Of a stretch of DNA of 64,000 bases, positions 46,259 to 55,671 are shown piece by piece (positions within the stretch are counted from its first letter, which is position 1; each line of letters opens with the position of its first letter). The notes under the pieces were generated by a model, which saw only the letters and a program-made list of their open reading frames with translations, was not told the DNA's origin and ran no database searches. A program made the position numbers and the translations under genes. Source of the stretch: Lactococcus paracarnosus (GTDB taxonomy: Bacteria; Bacillota; Bacilli; Lactobacillales; Streptococcaceae); the NCBI RefSeq assembly GCF_006770285.1, contig NZ_CP017195.1, positions 558,001 through 622,000 of the forward strand, read 5' to 3'.

Positions 46259-46617
46259 GGGTAAGCGGTAAGCGCGTCGTTAAAATTTTTGAAGTCTATT
46301 TAAAGCATCAGATGTCAAAAAATGTCAGTAACACTATCCCTTACATCTTATTAAGATGGCACAAGCAATGCAGCAGGGGGAAATAAATAAAAAATAGTCC
46401 CCCCTAACGAAAAAAAAGGATTGTATCAGCTAGAGCGGCATCTTCAAAAACGAAGTCATCAAAGGCTGTCCTACCTAAAACTGGTTAGTCAAGGACTTTT
46501 AAGCAGAGTATCACTGCTTTTCTGATAAACTGGTCTTATTATTATTGAGTTAATTAGTTACATTAACTTAAGGAAAACGTCTAAAGCATTAAGTAGTAGT
46601 ATGTACAGACCAGAAGC
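46259..46617 (+). pseudogene. Decayed cell wall anchor region of the truncated protease
   Basis: After the nonsense codon the DNA still matches the second copy in pieces. 46290-46372 resembles about 48228-48312 (GAAGT..CATTTA, GCATCAGAT), and 46393-46617 resembles about 48575-48800. Two deletions of about 200-250 bp each remove the rest. LPKTG is still encoded near 46470 but is followed at once by TAG, and the reading frame is broken several times. Confidence 0.85.
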
Positions 46618-46635
46618 ACAAATATCAACATGACT

Positions 46636-46676
46636 AAAAACTAGACATTTCTTTTGTGAGAATTGTCTAGTTTTTA
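46636..46676 (+). terminator. Terminator after the decayed anchor region
   Basis: AAAACTAGACA...GTCTAGTTTTT stem with an inner mismatch and a T-run. It separates the two protease copies. Confidence 0.75.
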
Positions 46677-46779
46677 TTTAACCGTTTTTATCATATATTC
46701 GTGATGAACTATCAGCATTTAGGTATTGCGTAATGATCGATTAGCAGGAATACTGTTTAGAATTTAAAAGGAAAAAATA

Positions 46780-48780
46780 ATGAAAAAATATGTGATTCTG
46801 GGCATCATCTTACTAAGCAATTTTTGCTTTATCGGGAAAATTGATGCCAAAGATTTTGTCGTCCCATCCGCAGATTATAGTATATCTGATCAGGAAGTCA
46901 CAGGCTTTCCCTATTCCTCTGTTGTCTATCTATCAAAAAAGTTTCCCGCGGGTAATGGAAGTAGAGGATCAGGAGTGGTTATCGGTAGGGATTATGTCCT
47001 TACCGCTGGGCATGTGAATAATGGTTGGGAGACGGTTGATATCATACCAGGTCTCAGAAGTAATAATACTGCCCCCTTTGGCAGGTGGACTGGGGATAGA
47101 GAAAAGTCAAAGACGAGCCCATACTATCAAGGCGGCTATGGTCGAGATGATTATGCAGTCATCAAAGTCAATCCTAGGAAGAACAACGATGGCTCCTATA
47201 CACATATTGGTGACGTGGTGAAACCCTTAACCCTGCTTACTGATGCTGCCAATCATTCTTTTTTTACTGGTGATAACCTCGCCTTAGTCGGTTATCCAAG
47301 CTTTAATGGCCGTACGCAACATTTTTCTAACTATAATGTGACCAAAATTAAAGGCGTCTACACGATTTATGGGATGTCCAGACATTCAGGTGGTTTGTCA
47401 GGAGGTCCTCTACTAAATACTGCTGCCCAAGTGATTGGACCTTATCATGGAGGCAGACAGGTTTCTGCAATGGGCCATCCAAAGGTAAATGAATTTGTAC
47501 TACCATGGGGATTAAATCAAGAAATGTCTAGGGTGTATGTCTGTCCGGATAAGTCAGAGTGGGAAATTAAACGCAAACAAATCAATCCCGAGGGAAGCTA
47601 TGTAGAAAAAAAGAATGGGGATACGATCAGTTCAGCTGAATTAAAAAAAGCCAGCGAAGTAAAACCAGGGTACCGACTAACCAAGTTAACGGACGGTGTT
47701 AATACTTACGATGTAAACAATAGTCTTAAAATGCTAATAGGTGGTCTGACCCTATATCCTAAAGAAACGATCGCAAATCGTTATCAGATCAAGTTTGATG
47801 GAAACGGTGGTCTTGGGACGATGGACAATCAAGCCATGACCTATGATCAGAAGACAACTGTCTCAAAAAATAAGTTTGAGAAGGTAGGCTACCAGTTCAG
47901 GGGTTGGAACATGCAAAAGGACGGCCAAGGGCAGGGCTATTTAGCAGATGAGGAGATTCAAAATTTATCTCCTGAGCAGAACGGTACGGCTATCCTCTAT
48001 GCACAGTGGCAGGCAGATCAAGAATCAGCTACGGTATCTTACATAGATGATACGACAAATCGTATCCTGTCGATAGATCAACTATCTGGTTTATATGAGA
48101 CAAGAGATGACTATGCTACAAAATCGACTATAGCTGACTATCTCAACCAGGGCTATTTCCTTGTTTCGGATGCTTTCCCGTCAAGTGGATTAGCCTATGA
48201 TAAACCAGGCGTCATTCAAACCTTTGAAGTTCATTTAGAGCATCAGATTTCAAAAAAAATGAATACAAAAAAAGTTAGTCGCACCATCCGTTACACCTAT
48301 GAAGATGGCACAAAAGCAGCTGATGATGTAACGACAGTAATCTATTTTACTAGGTTGGAAATCATAAATGAGGTGACGGGGGATACTAAGTATGGTGCCT
48401 GGGTACCTCAAGATGGTAATGCAAAATTTGATTCAATCGCCTCACCAACTATATCTGGTACGACACCTGACTATCTGAAAATAGATGCGATAAATGACAT
48501 TACGGGTGAGACAAATGACATGACGTCCCAAGTGATTTATCGAAAAGATGTCCCAAGTAGTATCGTAGGAGAAAATAAAGAAAAAAATAGTCTCCCCAAT
48601 GAAAAAAAAGCTGGGGCTGTATCAGCTAAAGCGGCATCTTCAAAAACGAAGTCATTAAAGACTATCCTACCTAAAACTGGTGAATCAAGTACCTTTAAGC
48701 AGAGCATCATCGGTTTTCTGTTAACATGTCTTATCATTATCGGGGGAATTAGCTACAGAAACCTAAGGAAAACGTTTTAA
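46780..48780 (+). CDS. LPXTG cell wall-anchored trypsin-like serine protease
   Basis: 666 residues. Signal peptide (1-23); trypsin-like domain with His78 (LTAGHVNNG), Asp124 (GRDDYAV) and Ser207 (GGLSGGPLLN); InlB-type repeat (about 335-411). Two MucBP/Mub-like beta domains follow at about 417-500 (SYIDDTTNRI) and 505-600 (IRYTYEDGTKAADD). The sortase signal LPKTGESS is at about 632, followed by a hydrophobic helix and RNLRKTF tail. The protease should be displayed on the wall and might bind mucin or matrix glycoproteins. It is about 85-90 percent identical by eye to the truncated copy upstream, and the duplication includes the ribosome site and upstream sequence. Confidence 0.88.
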   Translation: MKKYVILGIILLSNFCFIGKIDAKDFVVPSADYSISDQEVTGFPYSSVVYLSKKFPAGNGSRGSGVVIGRDYVLTAGHVNNGWETVDIIPGLRSNNTAPFGRWTGDREKSKTSPYYQGGYGRDDYAVIKVNPRKNNDGSYTHIGDVVKPLTLLTDAANHSFFTGDNLALVGYPSFNGRTQHFSNYNVTKIKGVYTIYGMSRHSGGLSGGPLLNTAAQVIGPYHGGRQVSAMGHPKVNEFVLPWGLNQEMSRVYVCPDKSEWEIKRKQINPEGSYVEKKNGDTISSAELKKASEVKPGYRLTKLTDGVNTYDVNNSLKMLIGGLTLYPKETIANRYQIKFDGNGGLGTMDNQAMTYDQKTTVSKNKFEKVGYQFRGWNMQKDGQGQGYLADEEIQNLSPEQNGTAILYAQWQADQESATVSYIDDTTNRILSIDQLSGLYETRDDYATKSTIADYLNQGYFLVSDAFPSSGLAYDKPGVIQTFEVHLEHQISKKMNTKKVSRTIRYTYEDGTKAADDVTTVIYFTRLEIINEVTGDTKYGAWVPQDGNAKFDSIASPTISGTTPDYLKIDAINDITGETNDMTSQVIYRKDVPSSIVGENKEKNSLPNEKKAGAVSAKAASSKTKSLKTILPKTGESSTFKQSIIGFLLTCLIIIGGISYRNLRKTF

Positions 48781-48895
48781 ACATTAAGCAGTAGTTTGTA
48801 AACCGCTAAAATAGGCGCTAGTCTATTCAATTGACTACTTTTGATAAAAATAACTTACACGACTTGAAGCAATTGTCTTTCTTGTCTAACAACCC

Positions 48896-48940
48896 TTGAC
48901 AAATGAATAAATATGCATTAAAATAGACTTATTATTCATT
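48896..48940 (+). promoter_or_regulatory. argF promoter with two ARG boxes
   Basis: TTGACA (48896-48901), 17 bp, TAAAAT (48919-48924). The spacer holds TGAATAAATATGCAT (48904-48918) and a reverse half TTATTATTCATT lies at 48929-48940. Both resemble ArgR/AhrC operator boxes, so arginine-dependent repression is likely. Confidence 0.7.
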
Positions 48941-49000
48941 TTAGTTTTGTTTATTTTCAATAATAAATGAAATCTGCTCATAGAAAGATAGGTCTATTTT

Positions 49001-50002
49001 ATGTTCCAAGGACGTTCATTATTAAAAGAAATTGATTTTACCCAAGCAGAGTTAGCCTATTTGATTGATTTTGCGATTCACTTAAAGAAACTTAAGCAAA
49101 ATAATATTCCTCATGCTTATCTGGCAGGGAAAAATATTGCTCTGTTATTTGAAAAGACATCTACTAGAACGCGTGCTGCCTTTACTGTTGCAGCAAATGA
49201 TTTAGGGGCGCATCCAGAGTTTCTTGGACCAAATGATATCCAGTTTGGAAAAAAAGAATCAACGGCTGATACAGCAAAAGTCTTAGGTAGCATGTTTGAT
49301 GGGATACAGTTTAGAGGCTTTAAACAAAGTGATGTTGAGATTTTAGCTGCTGAATCAGACGTGCCTGTCTGGAATGGCTTGACAGACACATGGCACCCAA
49401 CACAGATGTTAGCTGACTTTATGACAATCAAAGAGACATTGGGTGATTATGTTGGCAAACACCTCGTTTATGTGGGTGATGGTCGAAACAACATGGCTAA
49501 TTCACTTTTGGTGACATCTGCTATTTTAGGCGTACATATTACGATTTTAGCTCCAGAAGCCTTACAACCAGACACTGATATCCAGCATATTGCTGCAGAG
49601 AAAGCCAAGGCAACGGGTAGTGAAATTATCATTACAGCTGATACTAATGCGGTGAAAGGTGCCGACATCATCTATACCGATGTATGGGTTAGTATGGGAG
49701 AAGAAGATAAATACGACGAGCGTATCAACATGCTGATGCCTTATCAAGTCAATAGTGACTTACTTGCTAAAACAGATAATCCTAACTGTATCTTTATGCA
49801 CTGTTTGCCAGCTTTTCATGATTTAGACACGAAAACGATGGCTGATATTCATCATAAAACAGGGTTAACAGCATTAGAAGTGACAGAAGCTGTCTTCCAA
49901 GGCAAAAATTCTGTCGTCTTTCAAGAAGCTGAAAACCGGTTACACTCGATTAAAGCTGTGATGGCAGCAACGTTAGGTAATTTATTTATCCCAACAGTTT
50001 AA
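49001..50002 (+). CDS. argF: Ornithine carbamoyltransferase
   Basis: 333 residues. Joins ornithine and carbamoyl phosphate to citrulline (arginine synthesis), or the reverse in the deiminase pathway. Carbamoyl phosphate site STRTRAAF (about 55-62) and HPTQMLADF; ornithine site [10 protein letters not shown] and [10 protein letters not shown] with the catalytic Cys. The intact SMG loop separates it from putrescine carbamoyltransferase. No other arg or arc genes are adjacent, so biosynthetic argF or catabolic arcB cannot be decided by context; the ARG boxes favour argF. Confidence 0.9.
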   Translation: MFQGRSLLKEIDFTQAELAYLIDFAIHLKKLKQNNIPHAYLAGKNIALLFEKTSTRTRAAFTVAANDLGAHPEFLGPNDIQFGKKESTADTAKVLGSMFDGIQFRGFKQSDVEILAAESDVPVWNGLTDTWHPTQMLADFMTIKETLGDYVGKHLVYVGDGRNNMANSLLVTSAILGVHITILAPEALQPDTDIQHIAAEKAKATGSEIIITADTNAVKGADIIYTDVWVSMGEEDKYDERINMLMPYQVNSDLLAKTDNPNCIFMHCLPAFHDLDTKTMADIHHKTGLTALEVTEAVFQGKNSVVFQEAENRLHSIKAVMAATLGNLFIPTV

Positions 50003-50103
50003 AAAAATATTTTTCACTTTTATTGTGGCAATAAGTTAACTAACATTAATCATGTTTACTAAAATTTAGGGTCATTCATCTCTCTCTTGAGGTAGATATC
50101 AAA

Positions 50104-50140
50104 TAGAGCCCCATAGCGTAATTAACGCTATGGGGCTCTA
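50104..50140. terminator. Bidirectional terminator, argF / YiaAB gene
   Basis: Perfect 15-bp stem TAGAGCCCCATAGCG / CGCTATGGGGCTCTA with loop TAATTAA. GC-rich and very stable; T/A runs are short on both sides. Confidence 0.75.
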
Positions 50141-50175
50141 TTTGTATGTAGTTGACAGCAAGTGTCATAATTCCT

Positions 50176-50445
50176 TTAATCTTCAACTATTTGTTTATCT
50201 TGCGCTCTAAACATCTGGTTGTAACGTTCTTCATCTTCTTGATTATCTCTAACGACTTTAGATAGCGTGAAAGAAGAAGAGATGAGGCCAACAGATCCCA
50301 TCAGATAATAACCCTTAACCATCAGTGGTTCTTTCAATGTATATAGACCAATTAATATTAACGCAATGAAGAAGACAAAAGATAGCCATGCTAACATAAC
50401 GAATGCTGGTGTATTTCTGTACGCTTTTTTCTTGATATTATTCAT
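50176..50445 (-). CDS. YiaA/YiaB-family small membrane protein
   Basis: 89 residues with two membrane helices (about 14-36 and 44-62) and a charged tail. The pattern PAFVMLAWLSFV, then LMVKGYYLMGSVGLISSSFTLSKVVRD, matches the yiaA/B domain (KGYY and KxxRD are the conserved parts). Function of the family is unknown. It is a single gene on the minus strand; a terminator faces argF. Confidence 0.8.
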   Translation of the reverse strand: MNNIKKKAYRNTPAFVMLAWLSFVFFIALILIGLYTLKEPLMVKGYYLMGSVGLISSSFTLSKVVRDNQEDEERYNQMFRAQDKQIVED

Positions 50446-50595
50446 TATTATTCCCTCTTTTTAATTAATCTGTTTTTCTTTATTTTAACACAAAACAAGA
50501 TTAAAATCAAATTAAAATTGTTTTTTTATAGAATTATTTATCATTGAAAATGTCTAGGATATACTAGTCTAATAAGGATAGGATTTGGTAATAGA

Positions 50596-53115
50596 TTAGC
50601 GCATGCTATCTTCAGTGGTTTTTAGAGGGCCTCTTTTAAACATGAACCTGTACAAACTTTTGCATACATAGCGCATACTTGTCATTTTAGTCCGGTCGAC
50701 ACTCTGTATATATTGACCGATGAGTTCAGATATTTTCGTTAAAAATCTAAAGATTGATTCGGCAGTAAAGAAGAGAATGACTAAGAGGAGTATTGAGGTT
50801 GGTGAAATTTTGGTTAGAGAGAATAGTTTACTAAAGAAAAGACTAAAGACCAACATACCTGCTAAAGATGAAAAGAAGATCAGTTGACGAAAGCGATTCA
50901 TAGGGGAGCTAATTTTATACAGTACCATAAACCCAACGACGATTAACAGTAAGGTTGCAGTTGTCGAGATATCAGTAGGTGACAGACGGAAAATCGTGCC
51001 ACAGATTACTAGTGCGCCGACAATTAACATATCGGTCACCCCACCTGGGATGGCTTTACCTAATATATTGAGTAAGAAGTTGCCATGAATACGTTGCTTA
51101 TTTTGCTCAAGTGCCAAGAAAAATGACGGTAGCCCAATGGTAAAGAGACTAATCAACGTAATTTGTGAGGGTTGCAGTGGGTAGGTAATTGAGAAGATCA
51201 CGGCAAATAGCGACATCAATAGAGAAAAAATATTTTTGACTAAAAATAAACTTGATGAGCGCTCGATATTGTTAACAACACGTCTACCTTCCATGACGAC
51301 CTGTGGCATTTTAGAGAAATCAGATTCTAATAATACGACTTGTGCGGCATGTGCTGTTGCATCACTTCCGGATGCCATGGCAATACTACAATCAGCCTCT
51401 TTCATGGCTAGGATATCGTTAACACCATCTCCTGTCATGGCGACCGTATTCCCCTCTTTTTTCAAGATTTCCACAAAACTTTTTTTCTGTTCAGGCGTGA
51501 CACGACCAAAAACTGCATTTGATTTCAGAGCTGTTGCGATTAATTCAGGTGTTGTCAACTCACGCGCATCAACATATTTATCAGCATTTTCAATGCCAGC
51601 TTCTTTTGCAATATGACTAACGGTAAGTGGATTGTCACCAGAAATGACCTTTATGGCGACATCTTGATCGGCAAAATAGGTAAACGTTTCCTTTGCATTA
51701 GCACGGATCGCATTGGATAATAAGACAAAGCCAAGTGGGATAACTGGATTAACTAATAATTTGTCAGTTAAATCGCCCTCATATCGACCAAAGACAAGTA
51801 CACGGGAACCAGTTTCAGCAAATGGGGTAATTTCCCCAGCGTATTGTGCATATTGATCACGTAGCACCATCTCAGGAGCCCCTAAGATATACGTCCCATC
51901 ATCAAAAGTAACACTACTAAATTTATCTACTGATGAGAAAGTAGTAAAAGAGAGTGCTTTGCGATGAGAGGTTTTTGAAAAATGGGCTTTGATAGCAGCC
52001 ATTGTCGCATTATCTTCAGACATGGCTGCAGCAAAGTCACCGACGCGTTCAGTTAAGTCTTGTTTTTGTTTATCATCGCTGTGATAGCTTTTGGCTTCAA
52101 CCAAGCGTTCAACAGACATCTCATTTTCAGTAATTGTGCCTGTTTTATCGACACATAGGACGTTGACACGTGCAAGTGTTTCGATACTTTTCATGTTATG
52201 AAGTAGGACCTTTTCTCTGGCCAATCGCGTTGCACTCAAGGCTAAAGCAACTGTTGTTAAAAGGTAGAGACCTTCAGGAATCATGCCAATTAAGGCTCCC
52301 TCCATGGTAACGATACTTTTTTGAACAGAGTTGCCATTAAAGAAGTAACTTTGAGAAAAGAGTGTAATACCGATGGGAATAATAAAAATGCCGACCCACT
52401 TGACAAGTTTGTTCAAAGAAATAATCATCTTCGACTGTTCTTCATTACTCATAGCTTTGGCTTGATTCGTTAGTTTTGAGATGTAAGAATCAGCCCCAAC
52501 TTTTTCTAATCTGCCGTAACATGATCCTGAAACGATGAAGCTGCCCGACATCAGCTCATCTCCAGTTGCTTTTGGTACTTCATCTGATTCTCCTGTCAGG
52601 AGAGATTCATTTGCTTTTACTGTCCCATAAATGACTTGGGCATCTGCTGGGACTTGATCACCAGCTTTGAATATGACGATATCGTCTAAGACCAGATCCT
52701 TTGTGGCAATAGCGGTTTCAGAGCCTTCTCTAACCACAGTCGCGTGTGTGGTATTTAAGACGGTTAATTTATCTAGTATCTTTTTAGACCGAATCTCTTG
52801 TATGATCCCGATGAGAATGTTACCCACGATGACAGGTAGAAAAGTTAAATTATGATAAGACTGGACTAAGAGCAAAAGTATGGTGAAAATTAAGAAAATA
52901 AGATTGAAATAAGTAAAGGTATTTTCTTTAATAATTTTTGGAATAGATTTAAAATTCGTATCAACGGGTAAATTTGTTAGCCCTTGCTCGACACGTTCTT
53001 TAACTTGTGCAGTTGTCAAACCAGATTCATAATCAGGTTTGAAACGAGCGTAATTATCGCGCATCGAATTTGATTGATTATGTAAGTTAGTTGGCGGCTG
53101 CTTTTGCTTAGACAT
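50596..53115 (-). CDS. Cation-translocating P-type ATPase
   Basis: 839 residues. Actuator motif LLTGESDEVPK, membrane motif GMIPEGLYLLTTVAL, phosphorylation site CVDKTGTITENE, and hinge MTGDGVNDILAMKEADC, with about ten membrane helices. No N-terminal heavy-metal (CxxC) domain and no CPC motif, so it is not a Cu/Cd/Zn pump. The PEGL helix-4 motif resembles Ca/Mg-type P2 pumps, though LYLL instead of PAVV makes ion choice uncertain. Plasma membrane. It is a single gene with a long upstream region. Confidence 0.87.
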   Translation of the reverse strand: MSKQKQPPTNLHNQSNSMRDNYARFKPDYESGLTTAQVKERVEQGLTNLPVDTNFKSIPKIIKENTFTYFNLIFLIFTILLLLVQSYHNLTFLPVIVGNILIGIIQEIRSKKILDKLTVLNTTHATVVREGSETAIATKDLVLDDIVIFKAGDQVPADAQVIYGTVKANESLLTGESDEVPKATGDELMSGSFIVSGSCYGRLEKVGADSYISKLTNQAKAMSNEEQSKMIISLNKLVKWVGIFIIPIGITLFSQSYFFNGNSVQKSIVTMEGALIGMIPEGLYLLTTVALALSATRLAREKVLLHNMKSIETLARVNVLCVDKTGTITENEMSVERLVEAKSYHSDDKQKQDLTERVGDFAAAMSEDNATMAAIKAHFSKTSHRKALSFTTFSSVDKFSSVTFDDGTYILGAPEMVLRDQYAQYAGEITPFAETGSRVLVFGRYEGDLTDKLLVNPVIPLGFVLLSNAIRANAKETFTYFADQDVAIKVISGDNPLTVSHIAKEAGIENADKYVDARELTTPELIATALKSNAVFGRVTPEQKKSFVEILKKEGNTVAMTGDGVNDILAMKEADCSIAMASGSDATAHAAQVVLLESDFSKMPQVVMEGRRVVNNIERSSSLFLVKNIFSLLMSLFAVIFSITYPLQPSQITLISLFTIGLPSFFLALEQNKQRIHGNFLLNILGKAIPGGVTDMLIVGALVICGTIFRLSPTDISTTATLLLIVVGFMVLYKISSPMNRFRQLIFFSSLAGMLVFSLFFSKLFSLTKISPTSILLLVILFFTAESIFRFLTKISELIGQYIQSVDRTKMTSMRYVCKSLYRFMFKRGPLKTTEDSMR

Positions 53116-53659
53116 TAAATTACCTCAATTCCTTTCAATCTTTGCTTATCAAGATTGACTGTTTTTTCATAGTTGATCAAAAAATAAGATATGGCGCTAG
53201 TTTTTGTTATATATTACGTTGATTAGTTAGGCAGATAAAAATTACGGATTATATCTGTTGTGTTCAATTTCTCTGGTCAGTGTCATCGGGATAAAAATAG
53301 TCCAGAATTAAAAAGGACAGTGGTCTATTAACCTATTTATCTTTAAATGATATATGCTAGTCATAAATGCAATGATATTATCAGGACTTATCATAAAAAA
53401 CATGACATTATCTTAATTGTAGCATAGTCCTTAAGAAAAAGTCGGAAATTTTGTTAGCGATATGAAGATAGCTGACGATTCGATAAGGGCTGCTTTTTGA
53501 CGATCTATAATAAAAATTTCAGACTTTTGTGCGAGATAGGTGTATAATGAATATAATACATTTTTATAGAGAGTAGAATCTCTCACGTCTAAGCATATAG
53601 AGTAGTAGAACCTGTTTGATCAGGGGCGAAGTCGTTTGAGATAGAAGAGAAGGAATTTT
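53116..53659. other. Divergent intergenic region, P-type ATPase / HAD-MazG gene
   Basis: About 540 bp without a gene, AT-rich. TATAAT at 53543-53548 is a good -10 for the downstream gene but lacks a clear -35. The leader from about 53556 contains a small hairpin GAGAGTAGAATCTCTC (53569-53584). No RNA family is recognised. Confidence 0.45.
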
Positions 53660-55066
53660 ATGGATATTAAAGCAGTATTTTTCGATTTAGATGGCACACT
53701 TTTTACAAGTACTAGAAATGTTGCAGCAACGACGAGACGTGCCATTGTTGAACTACATAAAAATAAAATTTTAGTTGGTGTCGCAACGGGTCGTGGTCCT
53801 GCTTTTGTCCTACCATTAATGGAAACACTTGGCTTAGATTTTGCTGTTGCCTATAACGGCCAGTATATTTTTACACCAGATGATATTCTTTCTACGACAC
53901 CGATTGATAAGAAGACCTTACGTGACATCATTGAATTTTCGAGAAAACATGGGCGAGATATCTCGCTTGGCATGGCTGATGGTGTGCATGGCAGTAGTCT
54001 GTTAAAATTTGGGGAGACACGTACAGCACAATTTATTGCAAATGTGCTACCTGAAAACATGTCAAACTTGACAAAAAATAGTTTTAAAAATGTGATTCGC
54101 AAGATTAAACCTCAGTCGTCAAATTTATCCAGGAGCATCAGGCAACCAGTCTATCAAGTGATCATGATCGCAACAAGTACGGAAACGGATGAGATTATGG
54201 CCAGGTTTCCAGACTTACAGGCGACACGTTCAAATCCTTATTCAGCAGATTTGATTGCGAAAGGCAATTCAAAACTTAAGGGGATTGAAAAAGTGGGTCA
54301 TCAATTCGGATTTGAGCTGTCTCAAGTCATGGCTTTTGGAGATTCGGATAATGATTTTGAGATGCTATCGGGTGTCGGCGTTGGCGTTGGCATGGGAAAT
54401 GCAACGACGAGTATTAAACATATCGCGGATTATATCACGGACAACAATAATTCAGATGGTATTGCCAAAGCTTTGGCGCATTTTGGTCTAATTAACTTCA
54501 AGAATGCAGTTAGTTTTATCAGTAAAGATCAGCATTTTAATCAAGCCAAGGAATTCCATCGTGTCATGGATGAAAAAACACAAGAGTTACCACGTGTCTT
54601 CATGCCAGAAGAAGCTTCTCATCGCGCTGGATTTAAAGTAGAAGAGATTGTAGAATTCTTGTTTGCCGCATCAAATGCTGATATGGTTGTGTTTGATGAC
54701 TTAACCGAGCAGCTACATGGTGCGATAGATGCTGCCAGTAACAAAGTAAAGGCTAAACCACTTTTAGAGGGTGAGAATACCCTGGTTGGTGAAGTCGATG
54801 CACTTTTAGACTTGCTTTACTTTACGTATGGGTCATTTGCTTTAATGGGTGTAGATCCTCATGAAATATTTAACATCGTTCATAAAGCGAATATGGGCAA
54901 GATTTTTCCAGATGGGAAGCCACGATTTGATCCTGACACCCATAAAATCCAAAAACCAGAAAATTGGGAAGCGGACTTCGCACCAGAAAAGAAAATAGCA
55001 GCTGAATTGGACAGACAAATTCGGGTTGCTATGAGTAAATTAAGCAAAGCAAAAGACGACAAGTGA
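53660..55066 (+). CDS. HAD phosphatase fused to a MazG/PRA-PH-like domain
   Basis: 468 residues in two parts. Residues 1-275 are a Cof-type HAD-IIB phosphatase: FFDLDGTLFTS, VATGRG, the Lys in AKGNSKLKGIEK and GDSDNDFEML. Residues about 285-465 form an all-helical domain with EEIVEFLFAASN, EGENTLVGEVDALLDLLYFT and the end NMGKIFPDGKPRFDPDTHKI. The latter resembles the MazG-like/phosphoribosyl-ATP pyrophosphohydrolase superfamily with its EExxE-type metal acids. The pair could hydrolyse a nucleotide to a monophosphate and then dephosphorylate it; this is inference. Its terminator is split by an insertion sequence. Confidence 0.82.
   Translation: MDIKAVFFDLDGTLFTSTRNVAATTRRAIVELHKNKILVGVATGRGPAFVLPLMETLGLDFAVAYNGQYIFTPDDILSTTPIDKKTLRDIIEFSRKHGRDISLGMADGVHGSSLLKFGETRTAQFIANVLPENMSNLTKNSFKNVIRKIKPQSSNLSRSIRQPVYQVIMIATSTETDEIMARFPDLQATRSNPYSADLIAKGNSKLKGIEKVGHQFGFELSQVMAFGDSDNDFEMLSGVGVGVGMGNATTSIKHIADYITDNNNSDGIAKALAHFGLINFKNAVSFISKDQHFNQAKEFHRVMDEKTQELPRVFMPEEASHRAGFKVEEIVEFLFAASNADMVVFDDLTEQLHGAIDAASNKVKAKPLLEGENTLVGEVDALLDLLYFTYGSFALMGVDPHEIFNIVHKANMGKIFPDGKPRFDPDTHKIQKPENWEADFAPEKKIAAELDRQIRVAMSKLSKAKDDK
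55051..55061 (+). terminator. Left arm of a terminator split by the outer IS
   Basis: AAAAGACGACA here is complementary to TGTCGTCTTTT at 58022-58032. Removing the IS block and one target copy brings them within a 12-base loop. The arm overlaps the end of the HAD-MazG gene. Confidence 0.7.
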
Positions 55067-55119
55067 GTTTTGATGTGAACCCCAGAATATAGACTTTCCA
55101 AAAAGGAAGGTCTTTTCTA

Positions 55120-55671
55120 ATGGCAAAATATTCATTTGATTTGAAACTAAAAGGAGTTATAGACTATGAACAAGGATTAGGTAGCTATCAATTTATAGCT
55201 GATAAATACCATGTTGAGACGTCAGGTCGAATCAAGGACTGGGTTGATATGTATCAAACTTTTGGAAGTACAGGTCTTCAGCGTAAACGGAAAAATACAG
55301 TTTATGATACACAATTTAAGCTCAATGCGGTAAACTTGTACTTAACAAGTGAAAAATCTTATCGAGAAATAACTATGCAATTAGGCATGACTAACAGATC
55401 CTTACTCGCGCGTTGGGTGCTTGATTACCGTGAGAAGGGTGAGTTTGCCTTTTCTAATTCTCGTGGGAGACCTAGAAAAGAGCCTGACATGTCAAAACAA
55501 AAGTCTTCAAAGCAACCGTCTGATTTGAGTGAGACTGAACAAAAACTCGCTCAGCTTCAAAATGAGAACCTCAAACTAAGAATTGAGAATGAATATTTAA
55601 AAGGGCTGAGGAGGCTGCGAATGGAACGACAAGCGAAGGAGAATTCAAGTTCCCACTCAAAGAAATCTTAA
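55120..55671 (+). CDS. IS3-family transposase OrfA (IS-A)
   Basis: 183 residues with two helix-turn-helix units (about 1-60 and 61-115; SYREITMQLGMTNRSLLARW) and a C-terminal leucine-zipper coiled coil (about 140-170). It binds the IS ends. The heptamer TTTAAAA at 55596-55602, in codon phase T TTA AAA, followed by GGG, is where a -1 frameshift would join it to OrfB to make the full transposase. Confidence 0.88.
   Translation: MAKYSFDLKLKGVIDYEQGLGSYQFIADKYHVETSGRIKDWVDMYQTFGSTGLQRKRKNTVYDTQFKLNAVNLYLTSEKSYREITMQLGMTNRSLLARWVLDYREKGEFAFSNSRGRPRKEPDMSKQKSSKQPSDLSETEQKLAQLQNENLKLRIENEYLKGLRRLRMERQAKENSSSHSKKS

Noticed and set aside
49001-50002. Putrescine carbamoyltransferase
   Set aside because: The SMGEE loop typical of ornithine-specific enzymes is intact, and no agmatine deiminase genes are nearby.
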